Assembly (NCBI GenBank): GCA_022825005.1
Contig: JAJDYU010000069.1
Location: forward strand, 124,001 to 188,000
Direction of reading: 5' to 3'
Source of the DNA: Acidimicrobiia bacterium
GTDB lineage: Bacteria > Actinomycetota > Acidimicrobiia > Acidimicrobiales > Bin134
DNA: 64,000 nucleotides
Position numbers and translations under genes: made by a program. Every line of letters starts with the position of its first letter. Position 1 is the stretch's first letter. Below, in pieces: positions 20,624 through 30,010 of this stretch. The notes below the pieces were generated by a model. That model had not been told where the DNA came from, did not search any database, and was given only the letters and a program-made list of their open reading frames with translations.

Positions 20624-21718
20624 TCAATTGATGCGCACGGGCATCAGCAAATACAGGAACTCCTCGGACCCGGGTGTACGGATAACCGCTGGCTTCAACG
20701 CGTCGACCGTGTTCAGCACGATCTCCTCGCCGGGGGCGGCCTCTGCTCCGTCGAGCAGGTATTCGGGATTGAATGCCACCGTCAGGTCTTCGCCCTCGTA
20801 TACCGCGTCCAATTGCTCCGTGGCCTCGCCCACGTCTTGCGTCGTAGCCGACAGTTCGAGTCCGGTTTCTGACATGTCCAACCGAATAGGCGTCGAATCC
20901 TGAGCCATAAGGCGGACCCTTCTCACTGCGTTTATGAAGGCCTCGGTGCCCACGGTGAGCCGGTTCGGCTGATGGGCGGGGATCAGTCCCTGATAGCTGG
21001 GGAACTCCCCTTCAATCAGCCGGGTGGTCACCGTGATCGTCCCCACCGTGAATGACACCTCGCGCTCACTGAATCGAACGCTCACTTGCTCCACATCCCC
21101 AAGCAGCCGAATCACTTCTTGCAGCGCCCTTGAAGGCACCAGCACGCTCTGGTCGGACCCGAGCACTTCCAAGCCGGGTAGATCACACAAGGCCAAGCGG
21201 TACGAATCGGTGGTCACCATGCGAAGACCCTCTTCCTCCGCCGACAACAGCACCCCCGTCAACACTGGCCGAGACTCATCGGCCGATGCCGCCTTCACCA
21301 CCTGACGCAGCGCGGTCAGCAATCCCTCGGCCTCAAGCACCACAGGATCTCCCTCCAAAGAGCCAACCTGCGGAAAGTCCTCCACTCCCATGGTCTGCAA
21401 AGAAAACTTGGAGCGAGCCGAATCAATATGGATGCCCCCGTCATCCACCTCCACGTTCACCGCGCCGGCATCGAGGGAGCGGACAACGTCGCTGGCGAGC
21501 CGGGCAGTCACCACTGCCTCCCCGTCGCCGCTTCCCGCGACCGTCAATTGGACGGTGATGGTCAGCTCTCGATCGGTTGCCGTCAGGGTCAGCTCGTCCC
21601 CGTCTAGCGACATGTGCACCCCGGAGAGCACCAGCTGGAATCCCCCGCGAGTCCCCGCCGCTCTGCCGGTTGCCGACAAAGCCTCGAGGAGGGCATCTCG
21701 CTCGCATCGGAATTTCAC
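20624..21718 (-). CDS. dnaN: DNA polymerase III sliding clamp (beta subunit)
   Basis: The 364-residue clamp protein, starting at GTG 21718 (KFRCERDALLEAL), has the three-domain processivity-clamp layout with LPGLEVLG, FPSYQGLIP and the terminal YLLMPVRI that forms the client-binding pocket. The gene lies 240 nt downstream of dnaA. Confidence 0.97.
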   Translation of the reverse strand: MKFRCERDALLEALSATGRAAGTRGGFQLVLSGVHMSLDGDELTLTATDRELTITVQLTVAGSGDGEAVVTARLASDVVRSLDAGAVNVEVDDGGIHIDSARSKFSLQTMGVEDFPQVGSLEGDPVVLEAEGLLTALRQVVKAASADESRPVLTGVLLSAEEEGLRMVTTDSYRLALCDLPGLEVLGSDQSVLVPSRALQEVIRLLGDVEQVSVRFSEREVSFTVGTITVTTRLIEGEFPSYQGLIPAHQPNRLTVGTEAFINAVRRVRLMAQDSTPIRLDMSETGLELSATTQDVGEATEQLDAVYEGEDLTVAFNPEYLLDGAEAAPGEEIVLNTVDALKPAVIRTPGSEEFLYLLMPVRIN

Positions 21719-21958
21719 AGGATTCTCGCTTTCTTACCTGTTGTAGTCAATTAATTACTGCTGTTAGCAGTAGGGCGGTGGAAATGTGGATATTGATCAT
21801 TTCCCCAGGTCACGCCACAAATAGTTGCTCCTGATCTGTCCCCAGGCAAGTGGATTGTACGCGCTTGCCGCCACTTGGCTGTGGACAGAAGTCCCCCTGT
21901 CCCCAGCAGGCGGCCTCCTTTCCCCGGCTCATCCCCCGCAGATCCCCAAGGCGTCGGT
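21719..21958. other. dnaA-dnaN intergenic region, possible second part of oriC
   Basis: No gene is seen in these 240 nt. They hold an A+T-rich stretch near 21745-21770, a DnaA-box-like TGTGGATAT (21785-21793, one mismatch to TTATCCACA on the minus strand) and TGTGGACAG (21890-21898, one mismatch to TTGTCCACA). Actinobacterial origins commonly sit between dnaA and dnaN. Confidence 0.5.
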
Positions 21959-23338
21959 TCACGCATTCTTGATCCTCTGGATCAGCTCAGTGATCTGATT
22001 GAAGGTCTCCGGGTGTTCGGCCATTTGCTTGGTGATCTTCTGCACGGCGTGTATTGCGGTGGTGTGGTCCCGGCCGCCGAAGGCCCGAGCGATGTCCGGG
22101 TAACTCAGCTCAGTCAGCTCCCGGAAGACGTACATAGACACTTGGCGGGCCTTCACCAGAGGCCGCTGTCGCCGGGGTCCGACAATGTCCTCGACTTGGA
22201 ATCCGAAGAGGTCGGAAGTGGCGTTCAAAATAACGTCGGCAGTAACCGGCTGGGGTTCTCGACGAGCGGTTATGTCCCTTAGGACGTACTGGGCAAGTTC
22301 GAGATCCAGGTATTTGTCGTTGAAGCTGGCATATGCGGTAACCCGAGTGAGAGCTCCTTCTAATTCTCGGATGTTGTCCTTTATGTTGCTAGCAATGAAC
22401 GTAAGGACTTCGTCGTCGATTACAAAATTCGATTGTTCGGCCTTTTTTCTCAGGATTGCCAACCGGGTTTCAAGATCGGGGGGTTGGATATCTGTCAGAA
22501 GACCCATTTTGAATCGACTGGTCATGCGATCTTCAAGTGTTGGGATAGCGTCCGGCGGACGATCACTCGTCAACACGATCTGCTTGTTTACTTCGTGCAA
22601 CGAATTAAACGTATGGAAAAACTCCTCCTGCAAACCCTCTTTGCCTTCGAGAAATTGAATGTCGTCAACGAGTAGTACGTCGACTTCCCTATAGATTCTC
22701 TTGAAGTCGCTGCGAGTATTAGTTCGTATTGCATCTACGAACTGGTTCAGAAAAGTCTCCGTTGAGACATAGACTATACGGGTTATCGGATGTCGTTGAT
22801 CATCAACGTAGTGGCTCTTTACGTAGTGACCAATGGCTTGGAGGAGGTGGGTCTTTCCGAGGCCAGCGTGACCATGTATAAAGAGGGGATTGTATGATTT
22901 ACCAGGGGTTTCCGCTACAGACAAGGCGGCTGCCAAAGCAAACCGGTTGGAAGGTCCAGTGACGAACTTCTCGAAAACATAGTTGGGATGAAGAGTGTTG
23001 TTGGCTCTACTTGCTGGTTTCGGACTATCGACTTCTGGAAGTGCTACCGGCGGTGAGGTGACGGCAACGTGATTATCTTCGCTTGGCGAATCCTGTTCAG
23101 TGGAGATCTTGAGAGTGATATGAGTGGCGTTTGAACTGGCCAGGGCGTTTCTCAGAACTTCAAAGTATTCGCCTTCGAGTCGGTCCTTTATGATTGTATT
23201 CGGGACTGTCAGTTCCAGCACATCTTCTTCAAGGGAGGTTGGTTTTGCCGGGTTGAAAGTCGATTGCCAGACAGCGTCGGGGACTTGAGTTCTAATACTG
23301 TTGGCGCATGAGGACCAGAGAACGGTTGCTGACACCAT
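21959..23338 (-). CDS. dnaA: chromosomal replication initiator DnaA
   Basis: The 459-residue AAA+ initiator has an N-terminal DnaB-interaction domain, a short variable linker (about 85-120), Walker A GHAGLGKTHLL, Walker B LLVDDIQFL and the C-terminal DnaA-box-reading helix GGRDHTTAIHAV. The start ATG 23338 (MVSATVLW) is preferred over the upstream frame start at 23539, because that extension would translate across three DnaA boxes and is not DnaA-like. Base composition is visibly lower in G+C than in the flanks. Confidence 0.97.
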   Translation of the reverse strand: MVSATVLWSSCANSIRTQVPDAVWQSTFNPAKPTSLEEDVLELTVPNTIIKDRLEGEYFEVLRNALASSNATHITLKISTEQDSPSEDNHVAVTSPPVALPEVDSPKPASRANNTLHPNYVFEKFVTGPSNRFALAAALSVAETPGKSYNPLFIHGHAGLGKTHLLQAIGHYVKSHYVDDQRHPITRIVYVSTETFLNQFVDAIRTNTRSDFKRIYREVDVLLVDDIQFLEGKEGLQEEFFHTFNSLHEVNKQIVLTSDRPPDAIPTLEDRMTSRFKMGLLTDIQPPDLETRLAILRKKAEQSNFVIDDEVLTFIASNIKDNIRELEGALTRVTAYASFNDKYLDLELAQYVLRDITARREPQPVTADVILNATSDLFGFQVEDIVGPRRQRPLVKARQVSMYVFRELTELSYPDIARAFGGRDHTTAIHAVQKITKQMAEHPETFNQITELIQRIKNA

Positions 23339-23694
23339 TTTGGTTGTAACTCCAAAACAATAACGTGTGGTATCCACATATGTGTATAAGTTGTGGATAA
23401 CCCGCGATCTATCTTCTTCGCCCAACCAAGTTGGCACCGCCTCGACTGGAATTCTGGACTGTAGCACCTCTTCTGTGTTCGTGCACGGGCGACGTGGACG
23501 TTCCGGCAGGTCAGAGGCTTGTGTTGATGATGTGGCCAATGTCGTTCAGGTGGTAGTTGTGGGGCAGGGTTCGGCGTCGTTGAGAACTGGTTGTCGTGGT
23601 GGCGGGCGAGGCCGTAGCGTAGTGGGGACGCCGGGAGACGGGAGGCGCTTGTAGGGCGGCCCCTGAGGATGCCACCCCGGCCTTGGAGGAAGTT
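23339..23694. other. dnaA-rpmH intergenic region, candidate oriC with DnaA-box cluster
   Basis: Three DnaA boxes lie within 31 nt: GTATCCACA (23370-23378, plus strand, one mismatch), TTATACACA (23381-23389, minus) and a perfect TTATCCACA (23392-23400, minus). The first two face each other across the palindrome CACATATGTG (23375-23384). The remaining 290 nt are G+C-rich, contain no gene I recognise, and should carry the rpmH promoter. Transcription diverges from here in both directions, as expected at an origin. Confidence 0.75.
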
Positions 23695-23829
23695 GTGAAG
23701 CGCACGTATCAGCCGAATGTGCAACGCCGGGCTCGGCGTCACGGATTTCGGCATCGGATGACGACAAGAAGCGGGCGGGCGATCATCAACGCGCGTCGGC
23801 GCCGCGGCCGCAAAAGGCTGTCGGCCTGA
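23695..23829 (+). CDS. rpmH: 50S ribosomal protein L34
   Basis: The 44-residue protein reads [21 protein letters not shown] followed by the basic tail GRKRLSA, a canonical L34. The start is GTG 23695 with GGAGGAAG upstream. It heads the rpmH-rnpA-yidD-yidC-jag-rsmG operon. Its stop TGA overlaps the presumed CTG start of rnpA. Confidence 0.97.
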   Translation: MKRTYQPNVQRRARRHGFRHRMTTRSGRAIINARRRRGRKRLSA

Positions 23830-24170
23830 TCGGGCGGCTTCGGGGTCGCTCGGCGTTCGCTCGGCTGCGTGCCGATGGAATTCGCGCGGAAGATGGATTG
23901 CTCTGGGTGCGGCATTTGCCCCACCCCTCTATCGGCGCGGCTCAGGTGGCGTACGCCTTGCCTCGAAAGCTGGGCTCTGCGGTGATTCGCAACAAGATCC
24001 GCCGGCGCTTGCGCGAAGCGGTGAGGGCGCTTGATCGGGAGACGCCTGGCGGACTTCCAGCTGGCCTCTACCTCATCGGCACTCGACGGGGAATTGGCCA
24101 GCCCACCTACGCTGACCTGCGGGTTTCTGTGGTGACCTGTCTGTTGGAACTGGATCGGAAAACACAATGA
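23826..24170 (+). CDS. rnpA: ribonuclease P protein component, apparent CTG start
   Basis: This small basic protein assists RNase P RNA in tRNA 5' maturation. The conserved N-terminal part ([29 protein letters not shown]) begins right behind rpmH, but the frame has no ATG, GTG or TTG until TTG 23898, which would delete that region. CTG 23826 overlaps the rpmH stop as CTGA and yields 114 residues, the usual size. The family motif [13 protein letters not shown] is present. The start assignment is inference; the family call is secure. Confidence 0.85.
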   Translation: MIGRLRGRSAFARLRADGIRAEDGLLWVRHLPHPSIGAAQVAYALPRKLGSAVIRNKIRRRLREAVRALDRETPGGLPAGLYLIGTRRGIGQPTYADLRVSVVTCLLELDRKTQ

Positions 24171-24475
24171 GGCCCGAGGACCACGTGGGTGACACGACAA
24201 GACTGAGTGTGGTAGCTCGGACCATGCGCGGCCTGATTATCGGTTACCAGCGGGCAACCGATCACCGCCCGAGCCCTTGCCGGTACGTGCCGAGCTGCTC
24301 CTACTACGCAGTTGAGGCGGTGGAGGTGCATGGCGCGGCCAGGGGTATTTGGTTGAGCATCCGCCGGCTGCTGCGATGCCGACCCGGGGGTCCGTCCGGT
24401 TGGGATCCGGTGCCCGATGCCGACGGCCGGCTCGCGGCCGACCCAACGTCAAGCGAGGCGATGTCGGGTGTTTGA
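24167..24475 (+). CDS. yidD: membrane protein insertion efficiency factor YidD
   Basis: The 102-residue protein has the YidD core, [34 protein letters not shown], with the conserved cysteines, and ends in the family's [14 protein letters not shown]. The start overlaps the rnpA stop (ATGA). It assists YidC-dependent insertion. The stop overlaps the yidC GTG start. Confidence 0.95.
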   Translation: MRPEDHVGDTTRLSVVARTMRGLIIGYQRATDHRPSPCRYVPSCSYYAVEAVEVHGAARGIWLSIRRLLRCRPGGPSGWDPVPDADGRLAADPTSSEAMSGV

Positions 24476-25709
24476 CTCGGTATTCGACGGGTTGTTTGAC
24501 GGTCTCGCTTGGCTGCTGGCGGTCTACTACACGCTGGGCAGCAGCTATGGCATCGCCATCATGCTGTTCACGCTGACGGTGATGCTGATTCTCACCCCTC
24601 TCACCTTCTACACCACGCGGTCGATGCTCCGGATGCAGACCCTCCAGCCAGAGGTCAAGAAGATCCAGGCCAAATACCAAGGCGACCGCCAGCGGATGAA
24701 CGAAGAGATGATGCGCCTGTACCAGGCCAACAACGTCAATCCCCTGGGGAGTTGCCTTCCCATCCTCGCCCAACTTCCCGTATTTTTTGTTTTATTCCGA
24801 CTCATTCGAGGGCTCACAAGACGTGTCAGTGACTTAGGTTCCCACGTTGGATGGCGGTTGCCGTTCGGGGAGAACGCGGTCCCGAATGCAGACTTTCCGG
24901 AGAGAACGTTCAATCCCGAGTATCTGGCCTCGGATTCCGATTTGCGAGTCGCCCTGGAGGGCTCGACGGAAATGAATTTCTTGGGCATGGACCTGTCGGC
25001 CAGCCTCACCGATGCTTTTCGCGATTCCTTCTCCACAGCGTTGCCGTTCCTGTTGCTGATCGTGCTGATCGGGGTGTCGAGCTATGTCCAGCAACGCCAG
25101 ATTGCGGGGCGCCGCGACCCTGACACGCCGATTAACCCCCAGCAGCAGATGATCATGAAGTTCATGCCCTGGTTCTTGCCGGTCATCTCCATTGGGTTTC
25201 CTGCCGGTTTGAACCTGTACTTCGTGAGCTCGAACATTGTGCGAGTGGGTCAGCAAGCGGTGATTACCCATCGGATCTACAACCCTCACCGCGAGCGCCA
25301 GGCCCTGATCGAAAACACCAAAGAAGACGAAGAAGAGGAGGAAGAGCCTCCTAAATCAGCCGAAGAAGAGTCGCGGCCTATGGCCCGGTCGCGCCCGCCG
25401 GCAACCGACCACGGCACCCGCCGACCCACCTCGCGGACGCCACCGAAGCGGCGCACGGACAGCCGCCGCACCACGGCCACGTCTTCCGACCAGCGAACTA
25501 CACCACGAACTGCCAAAGAGACAGAACCGAAGGACACGCGGGCCAAAGAGACACGGGCCAAGGAAAAGCAGGCTTCGGATACGAAGTCGGGCAGCACGAA
25601 ATCGTCAAAAGAAGCGCCGACACAGCGCCAGTCGAGCCGGACCACCCAAAAGGGTCATCAGTCACATCCCACGGATCGTCGGCGCCGGCGGAAGAAGAGG
25701 AGAAGGTAG
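24468..25709 (+). CDS. yidC: membrane protein insertase YidC
   Basis: The start is GTG 24468 ([17 protein letters not shown]), giving 413 residues. The conserved positive charge is seen in [26 protein letters not shown], then [25 protein letters not shown], and later helices run from the [11 protein letters not shown] segment. The C-terminal ~100 residues are a charged, low-complexity Glu/Lys/Arg/Thr tail, typical of actinobacterial YidC and able to contact ribosomes. Confidence 0.95.
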   Translation: MFDSVFDGLFDGLAWLLAVYYTLGSSYGIAIMLFTLTVMLILTPLTFYTTRSMLRMQTLQPEVKKIQAKYQGDRQRMNEEMMRLYQANNVNPLGSCLPILAQLPVFFVLFRLIRGLTRRVSDLGSHVGWRLPFGENAVPNADFPERTFNPEYLASDSDLRVALEGSTEMNFLGMDLSASLTDAFRDSFSTALPFLLLIVLIGVSSYVQQRQIAGRRDPDTPINPQQQMIMKFMPWFLPVISIGFPAGLNLYFVSSNIVRVGQQAVITHRIYNPHRERQALIENTKEDEEEEEEPPKSAEEESRPMARSRPPATDHGTRRPTSRTPPKRRTDSRRTTATSSDQRTTPRTAKETEPKDTRAKETRAKEKQASDTKSGSTKSSKEAPTQRQSSRTTQKGHQSHPTDRRRRRKKRRR

Positions 25710-25711
25710 CC

Positions 25712-26656
25712 ATGGAGTGGCTAGAAGTCACCGGCAAGACAATTGCCCAAGCCGAAGAAGCGGCTCTTGACCGGCTTGGCGTAGACCGCAGCGAAGCTGA
25801 GTTCTCCGTTGTGGACGAGCCAAAGTCCGCCCTCTTGGGCCTGCGCAAGACCGAAGCGCGAATCAGGGCCCGAGTGCGGCCGGTCATGCCCCGAGAGAAA
25901 CGAGACCGGAATCGGCGCGGTTCGAACAACCGAGACCGGAACCGAAACCGCAAGACTGATCGAGGTAATTTGAGGCAAGATGGGAATCGAGCCAATCAAG
26001 GCGGCAGTAGCCAGGGCGGGAAAAGTCAGAATCGCAGTTCGAAGGCCAAGGGTGGGGGCAAGGCTCCACGCGAGCAGAAGAAGAGATCCGAAAACGTCGG
26101 CAAGAACAGCGGGGGCGCCGGCGAGAACCGTTCACCAAAAGTCCCGGAGGGGAAAAAAGCGAGGGAGAGCAAACCAATGGAAGACCCAATGAGCTTGCAA
26201 GAGCAGAGCACTTTGGTAGTCGAGTTTCTTGATGGGCTGTTGGAGGCCTTTGATCTCGACGCCGATGTCTATGCCGAGCGCGTCGACGATGAGACGATGG
26301 AAATGCGAGTGGAAAACGTTCAGGGGGTGGGCTTGCTCATCGGACCCAAGGGCAACACGCTCCGGGCGGTCGAGGACCTCTCTCGGATGCTGGTGCAGAG
26401 AAAGTCGGACGGGAACTGTGAAGGTCGCATCCGAGTGGACATCGGCGGATATCGCGAACGTCGCCGGGCCGCACTGGAGGCATTCTGCGAGAAGATCGCC
26501 ATTGAGGTTCGGGACGACGGCAATGAGCGCCCCCTCGAGCCCATGAATGCGGCGGACCGCAAGGTGGTTCACGACGTTGTGGCCGAGATCGAGGGAGTAA
26601 ACACCGTCTCAGAGGGTCAGGAACCTCGCCGCTGGGTCGTGATAATTCCCGATTAG
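25712..26656 (+). CDS. jag: Jag/KhpB-like RNA-binding protein
   Basis: The 314-residue protein has a Jag_N domain (MEWLEVTGKTIAQAEEAALDRLG), a long Asn/Arg/Gly/Lys-rich disordered linker (about 65-160), a KH domain (VGLLIGPKGNTLRAVEDLSRMLV) and a C-terminal R3H domain (RRRAALEAFCEKIA). KhpB-type proteins bind RNA and affect cell elongation. The start is 2 nt after the yidC stop. The linker is longer than in most homologues. Confidence 0.93.
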   Translation: MEWLEVTGKTIAQAEEAALDRLGVDRSEAEFSVVDEPKSALLGLRKTEARIRARVRPVMPREKRDRNRRGSNNRDRNRNRKTDRGNLRQDGNRANQGGSSQGGKSQNRSSKAKGGGKAPREQKKRSENVGKNSGGAGENRSPKVPEGKKARESKPMEDPMSLQEQSTLVVEFLDGLLEAFDLDADVYAERVDDETMEMRVENVQGVGLLIGPKGNTLRAVEDLSRMLVQRKSDGNCEGRIRVDIGGYRERRRAALEAFCEKIAIEVRDDGNERPLEPMNAADRKVVHDVVAEIEGVNTVSEGQEPRRWVVIIPD

Positions 26657-26659
26657 CCC

Positions 26660-27223
26660 GTGCCCCTGGATGGCGCCGACCGAGCACGGCTGGCTGAAGT
26701 TCTAGGCCAAGCCCAGGAACGGGGGTGGATCGGCGGAACAGGCCTCGACCAGCACATCGAGCATTCGCTGGGATTTGCTGCGGTCGCCGCAGCCATTCCT
26801 GCTGTGGCAGTGGACTTGGGTAGCGGCGGCGGCCTGCCCGCCTTGGTCCTTGCCGCTCTATGGCCCCAGTCCCAATGGACCCTGGTGGATTCCTCACTCC
26901 CCAAGGCTGCCTTCTTGGAACTGCACCGCGCCCACCTCGGATGGTCAGACCGCGTCGCCGTAGTCCACGCCCAAGCCGAAACCCTCAGCCAAGGCCAGCA
27001 GTACCAAGCTACGGCCGACCTAGTAACCGCCCGCAGCTTCGCCCCCCCACCATCAGTAATCCAAGCTGCCGCCCCCCTACTCAAAGTAGGAGGAGAGCTG
27101 ATAGTAAGCGCCGCTCCCCAAGCCACCCCCTGGCCCCCAAAAGACCTGGCCAACCTTGGCATGGCCCCCGACCGCCTAACCCCCACATCCCCAAGATTCC
27201 ACCGATCCACAAGAACAACCTAA
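26660..27223 (+). CDS. rsmG: 16S rRNA (guanine-527-N7)-methyltransferase
   Basis: This 187-residue SAM-dependent enzyme (GTG start 26660) shows the SAM motif VAVDLGSGGGLPALVLA and the WTLVDSSLPKAAFLEL strand. It is somewhat short compared with the usual 205-240 residues, mainly at the N-terminus. Its position before parA is conserved. The C-terminal tail is unusually proline-rich. Confidence 0.87.
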   Translation: MPLDGADRARLAEVLGQAQERGWIGGTGLDQHIEHSLGFAAVAAAIPAVAVDLGSGGGLPALVLAALWPQSQWTLVDSSLPKAAFLELHRAHLGWSDRVAVVHAQAETLSQGQQYQATADLVTARSFAPPPSVIQAAAPLLKVGGELIVSAAPQATPWPPKDLANLGMAPDRLTPTSPRFHRSTRTT

Positions 27224-27255
27224 GAGCGCAGGGTCGTACCCCCCCGCCCCCTAAG

Positions 27256-27271
27256 TGTTTCACGTGAAACA
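27256..27271. promoter_or_regulatory. parS centromere site
   Basis: TGTTTCACGTGAAACA is a perfect 16-bp palindrome identical to the bacterial parS consensus. It lies 51 nt upstream of parA. ParB nucleates here to drive origin segregation. I saw no second copy in the window. Confidence 0.97.
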
Positions 27272-27322
27272 TTGAACGAGGGGTGCTTGATACCAGGTTG
27301 AGGGTGAGGGACAATTGCCTGG

Positions 27323-28129
27323 ATGTCCCTTCAGGATTCAATGCAGTCTGGGCCATGTCGCGTAATCGCGGTGGCCAATCAAAAGGGCGGTGTCGGAAAG
27401 ACCACCACCACCGTCAACCTCTCTGCCTGCCTTGCTGAGAATGGCCACCGAGTGCTCGTGGTCGACTTGGACCCACAGGCCAATGCCACGACCGGACTGG
27501 GCATAGATCCGTTCTCTGGCGGCGTATCCACCTACGACGTCTTGCTGCAAAACGGCAGTATGAGGGACAGCATCGTTGCCACCCAGGTCAAGAACCTCTG
27601 GGTGTCGCCGTCCACCCTGGATCTGGCCGGCGCAGAGATAGAGCTGGTACCGGCCTTCAGCCGCGAGCGAAGGCTCGACAATGCCCTCTCCACGGTGTAC
27701 GGGGAATTTGACTTCGTGTTTGTGGACTGTCCCCCGTCACTCGGCTTGCTCACCGTCAACGCCATGGCCGCGGCCCGTGAAGTGATGGTTCCAATTCAAT
27801 GCGAGTACTACGCGCTCGAGGGTCTCGGACAGCTGATGCGGAACATCGACTTGGTTCGCAGCAGCCTCAACAGCGATCTGGAGATCTCCCTCATCGTGCT
27901 GGTGATGTATGACGGCCGCACCAAGCTCTCGGCCCAGGTGGCTTCGGAGATCCGCAGCTATTTCGGCGACAAGGTGTGCCGTCAGATGATTCCCCGGAAT
28001 ATCCGTTTAGCGGAGGCCCCGTCGTACGGAGCACCGGTAACCGTCACGCATCCCCGGTCACGGGGAGCACTGGCCTACCGCGAACTGGCCAAGGAGGTGG
28101 CTGATGGCGCGCTCGCCCGGGTTGGGTAG
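27323..28129 (+). CDS. parA: chromosome-partitioning ATPase ParA
   Basis: This 268-residue Walker-type ATPase has KGGVGKTTTTVNLSACLA near residue 22, LVVDLDPQANATTGLG and VFVDCPPSLGLLTVNAM. It moves ParB-parS complexes. TTGATA (27287-27292) and GACAAT (27310-27315), 17 bp apart, could form a promoter that starts transcription almost at the ATG, meaning a leaderless mRNA; this is tentative. Confidence 0.96.
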   Translation: MSLQDSMQSGPCRVIAVANQKGGVGKTTTTVNLSACLAENGHRVLVVDLDPQANATTGLGIDPFSGGVSTYDVLLQNGSMRDSIVATQVKNLWVSPSTLDLAGAEIELVPAFSRERRLDNALSTVYGEFDFVFVDCPPSLGLLTVNAMAAAREVMVPIQCEYYALEGLGQLMRNIDLVRSSLNSDLEISLIVLVMYDGRTKLSAQVASEIRSYFGDKVCRQMIPRNIRLAEAPSYGAPVTVTHPRSRGALAYRELAKEVADGALARVG

Positions 28130-28979
28130 GGGACTCAGCGCCCTGATATCCGATTCCGCCTCGCCAACTGAAGGGGTGCGCTCGTCGTCTTACCTGGAGC
28201 TCCCCCTTGATGCGATAGCGGTGAACCCCTTTCAGCCTCGAGACAAGTTCGACCAGGCCTCGTTGAACGTGCTGACAGAGTCGATTCGCGAGGTCGGGGT
28301 GCTTCAGCCCGTGCTGGTTCGCCCCAGCGTCGATGGAAAATACGAGCTGATCGCCGGCGAGCGGCGTTGTCGAGCGGCCCGCCAGGCCGGACTGGACCGG
28401 ATTCCCGCGGTGGTTCGCACGGCAGAAGACGCCGACACACTGGAGCAGGCCCTGCTGGAGAACCTGCACCGGGAGGACTTGAACGCCATAGAAGAGGCAT
28501 CCGCCTGCCAGCAGCTGATGGACGAGTTCGGGTTCACCCAGGAGACCGTGGCCAAGCGGCTGGGCCGCAGCCGATCGGCGGTGGCCAACTCGGTGCGTCT
28601 GTTGCAACTACCCGACGAAGTCAAGGCCATGGTCATGAGCGGCTCGCTGTCAGCCGGCCACGCTCGCGCCCTACTAGGAGTCGCCAACGAAAAGCGCCTG
28701 ATCAAGCTGGCCAAAAAAGCTGTGTCAGATGGGCTGACGGTGCGAATGGTGGAAGAGGCGGCCCGGGGTGTCGCGCCGGTTGCCAACAAGGCTCAGCCGC
28801 CGCCGCGGGTCAGCGGCGCCGACAGGGGAGCGGCGGTGCTGGAGCTGGAGAGCCTGTTGAGCGATCATCTCGATACCAAGGTCGATGTGACGCTCGGCAA
28901 GGGCCAGGGCAAGCTCGTCATTCAGTTTGCCGACCTAGATGATCTGGAGCGGATCTACCGGGTGATGCTCCAGGCCTGA
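28104..28979 (+). CDS. parB: chromosome-partitioning protein ParB
   Basis: The 291-residue CTPase/DNA-binding protein starts MARSPGLGRGLSALI. The N-terminal domain has NPFQPRDKF, GERRCRAARQAG and ENLHREDLNAIEEA. The parS-reading helix-turn-helix is TQETVAKRLGRSRSAVANSVRLL. A C-terminal dimerisation helix follows. It overlaps parA by 26 nt. Its TGA abuts the convergent stop of the CwlM-like gene. Confidence 0.96.
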   Translation: MARSPGLGRGLSALISDSASPTEGVRSSSYLELPLDAIAVNPFQPRDKFDQASLNVLTESIREVGVLQPVLVRPSVDGKYELIAGERRCRAARQAGLDRIPAVVRTAEDADTLEQALLENLHREDLNAIEEASACQQLMDEFGFTQETVAKRLGRSRSAVANSVRLLQLPDEVKAMVMSGSLSAGHARALLGVANEKRLIKLAKKAVSDGLTVRMVEEAARGVAPVANKAQPPPRVSGADRGAAVLELESLLSDHLDTKVDVTLGKGQGKLVIQFADLDDLERIYRVMLQA

Positions 28980-29960
28980 TCAAGCCGGCCTGGTTGCCCA
29001 GAAGGCCAGGCTTCCGTCGATAGAGCGGGCAAGGGGCGAGAGGCGGGCTTGGACCAGGCCAGGCGGGCCGATGAGGCACTGGACTGCGGTCATCCGAGTG
29101 TGACGCAGTACGGGCAACCGCATGCCCCTCACGTCGGCGCTGTCGATGCCCAATGCCGCCGGCAGCCGTTGACCCAGAACGCTGGCCAAGCGTTGGCCGC
29201 CCGGGGACACGAATCCCTCGGTGGCGAAATACGCCACTCGGCAAGCCGCTTCCTCTGATGGGAGTAATCCCAGGTATACGTCCACCTCAAGGCGGTTGGC
29301 CTCGTCTACTCGCTGGGATTCGGGCCAGTCACAGGCTTCGCTTACCGCCGCCCCCGACCGCCGCAGACCGGTGGCCAGTTCTCCAGCCACTGCGGCCATG
29401 GTGCTCGTTGACGCGATCATGATGTGCTGCTCGGTCAGCTGGCGAGGGGCCCGCTGGAGTTTGGCCCGTTCCCGAACGGTTGCCACCGTGGCGGGGGTGA
29501 CTCGGGCTGACATGCGCAGCAGCGCAGCGGTGGTCTCCGGGCCGCATACCGCATCGGCGACCAATCCGCTATTGAGCTGGAACTCTTCGACTGCTCCAGT
29601 GGTATCGGGTCCGAAGATGCCGTCCACACGGCCCGCGTCGAATCCCATAGAGCCGAGTCGAAGTTGTAACTCAGCCACGTCGTCGCCCCTCAGCATGGGT
29701 TGGCTCAGAAATAGGTTTCGGTCGCCGAGTGCCCAACTGGCTTCTTGCAGGGCGGTCCAGGTGTGCGGTCCGCAGATCCCGTCGACGCTGAGACCGCGGC
29801 TGGCTTGGAAGTCGGCGACAGCAGCCGCGGTGGTGGCGTCGAAAACGCCGTTGGCCGCAAGGGCCAGGGCAAAGCCGGCGGTCGCCAGTTTCTGCTGCAA
29901 GGCGACGACATCGTCGTTCTCGTCTCCACGCTTGAGGGTAGGGGAGTGGTTGTCGGCCAA
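28980..29960 (-). CDS. cwlM: CwlM-like peptidoglycan-binding protein with degenerate amidase domain
   Basis: The 326-residue protein starts at TTG 29960 behind AGGAG. Two peptidoglycan-binding_1 domains (LKRGDENDDVVALQQKL and LRGDDVAELQLRLG, about 9-75 and 88-150) precede an amidase_3-like fold from about 175. Zinc-ligand positions look lost: HIMIASTST stands where DPGHGG is expected and VYLGLLPS where ISIHxN is expected. In mycobacteria CwlM (Rv3915) is a non-catalytic regulator of MurA, encoded beside trxB-trxC and parAB as here. No signal peptide is seen, which supports a cytosolic regulatory role. Confidence 0.8.
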   Translation of the reverse strand: MADNHSPTLKRGDENDDVVALQQKLATAGFALALAANGVFDATTAAAVADFQASRGLSVDGICGPHTWTALQEASWALGDRNLFLSQPMLRGDDVAELQLRLGSMGFDAGRVDGIFGPDTTGAVEEFQLNSGLVADAVCGPETTAALLRMSARVTPATVATVRERAKLQRAPRQLTEQHIMIASTSTMAAVAGELATGLRRSGAAVSEACDWPESQRVDEANRLEVDVYLGLLPSEEAACRVAYFATEGFVSPGGQRLASVLGQRLPAALGIDSADVRGMRLPVLRHTRMTAVQCLIGPPGLVQARLSPLARSIDGSLAFWATRPA

Positions 29961-30010
29961 GTCGTGCGCTCCTGTTGCGCCCCCCGCAGATTACGAGCGT
30001 AGCGGGAAAA

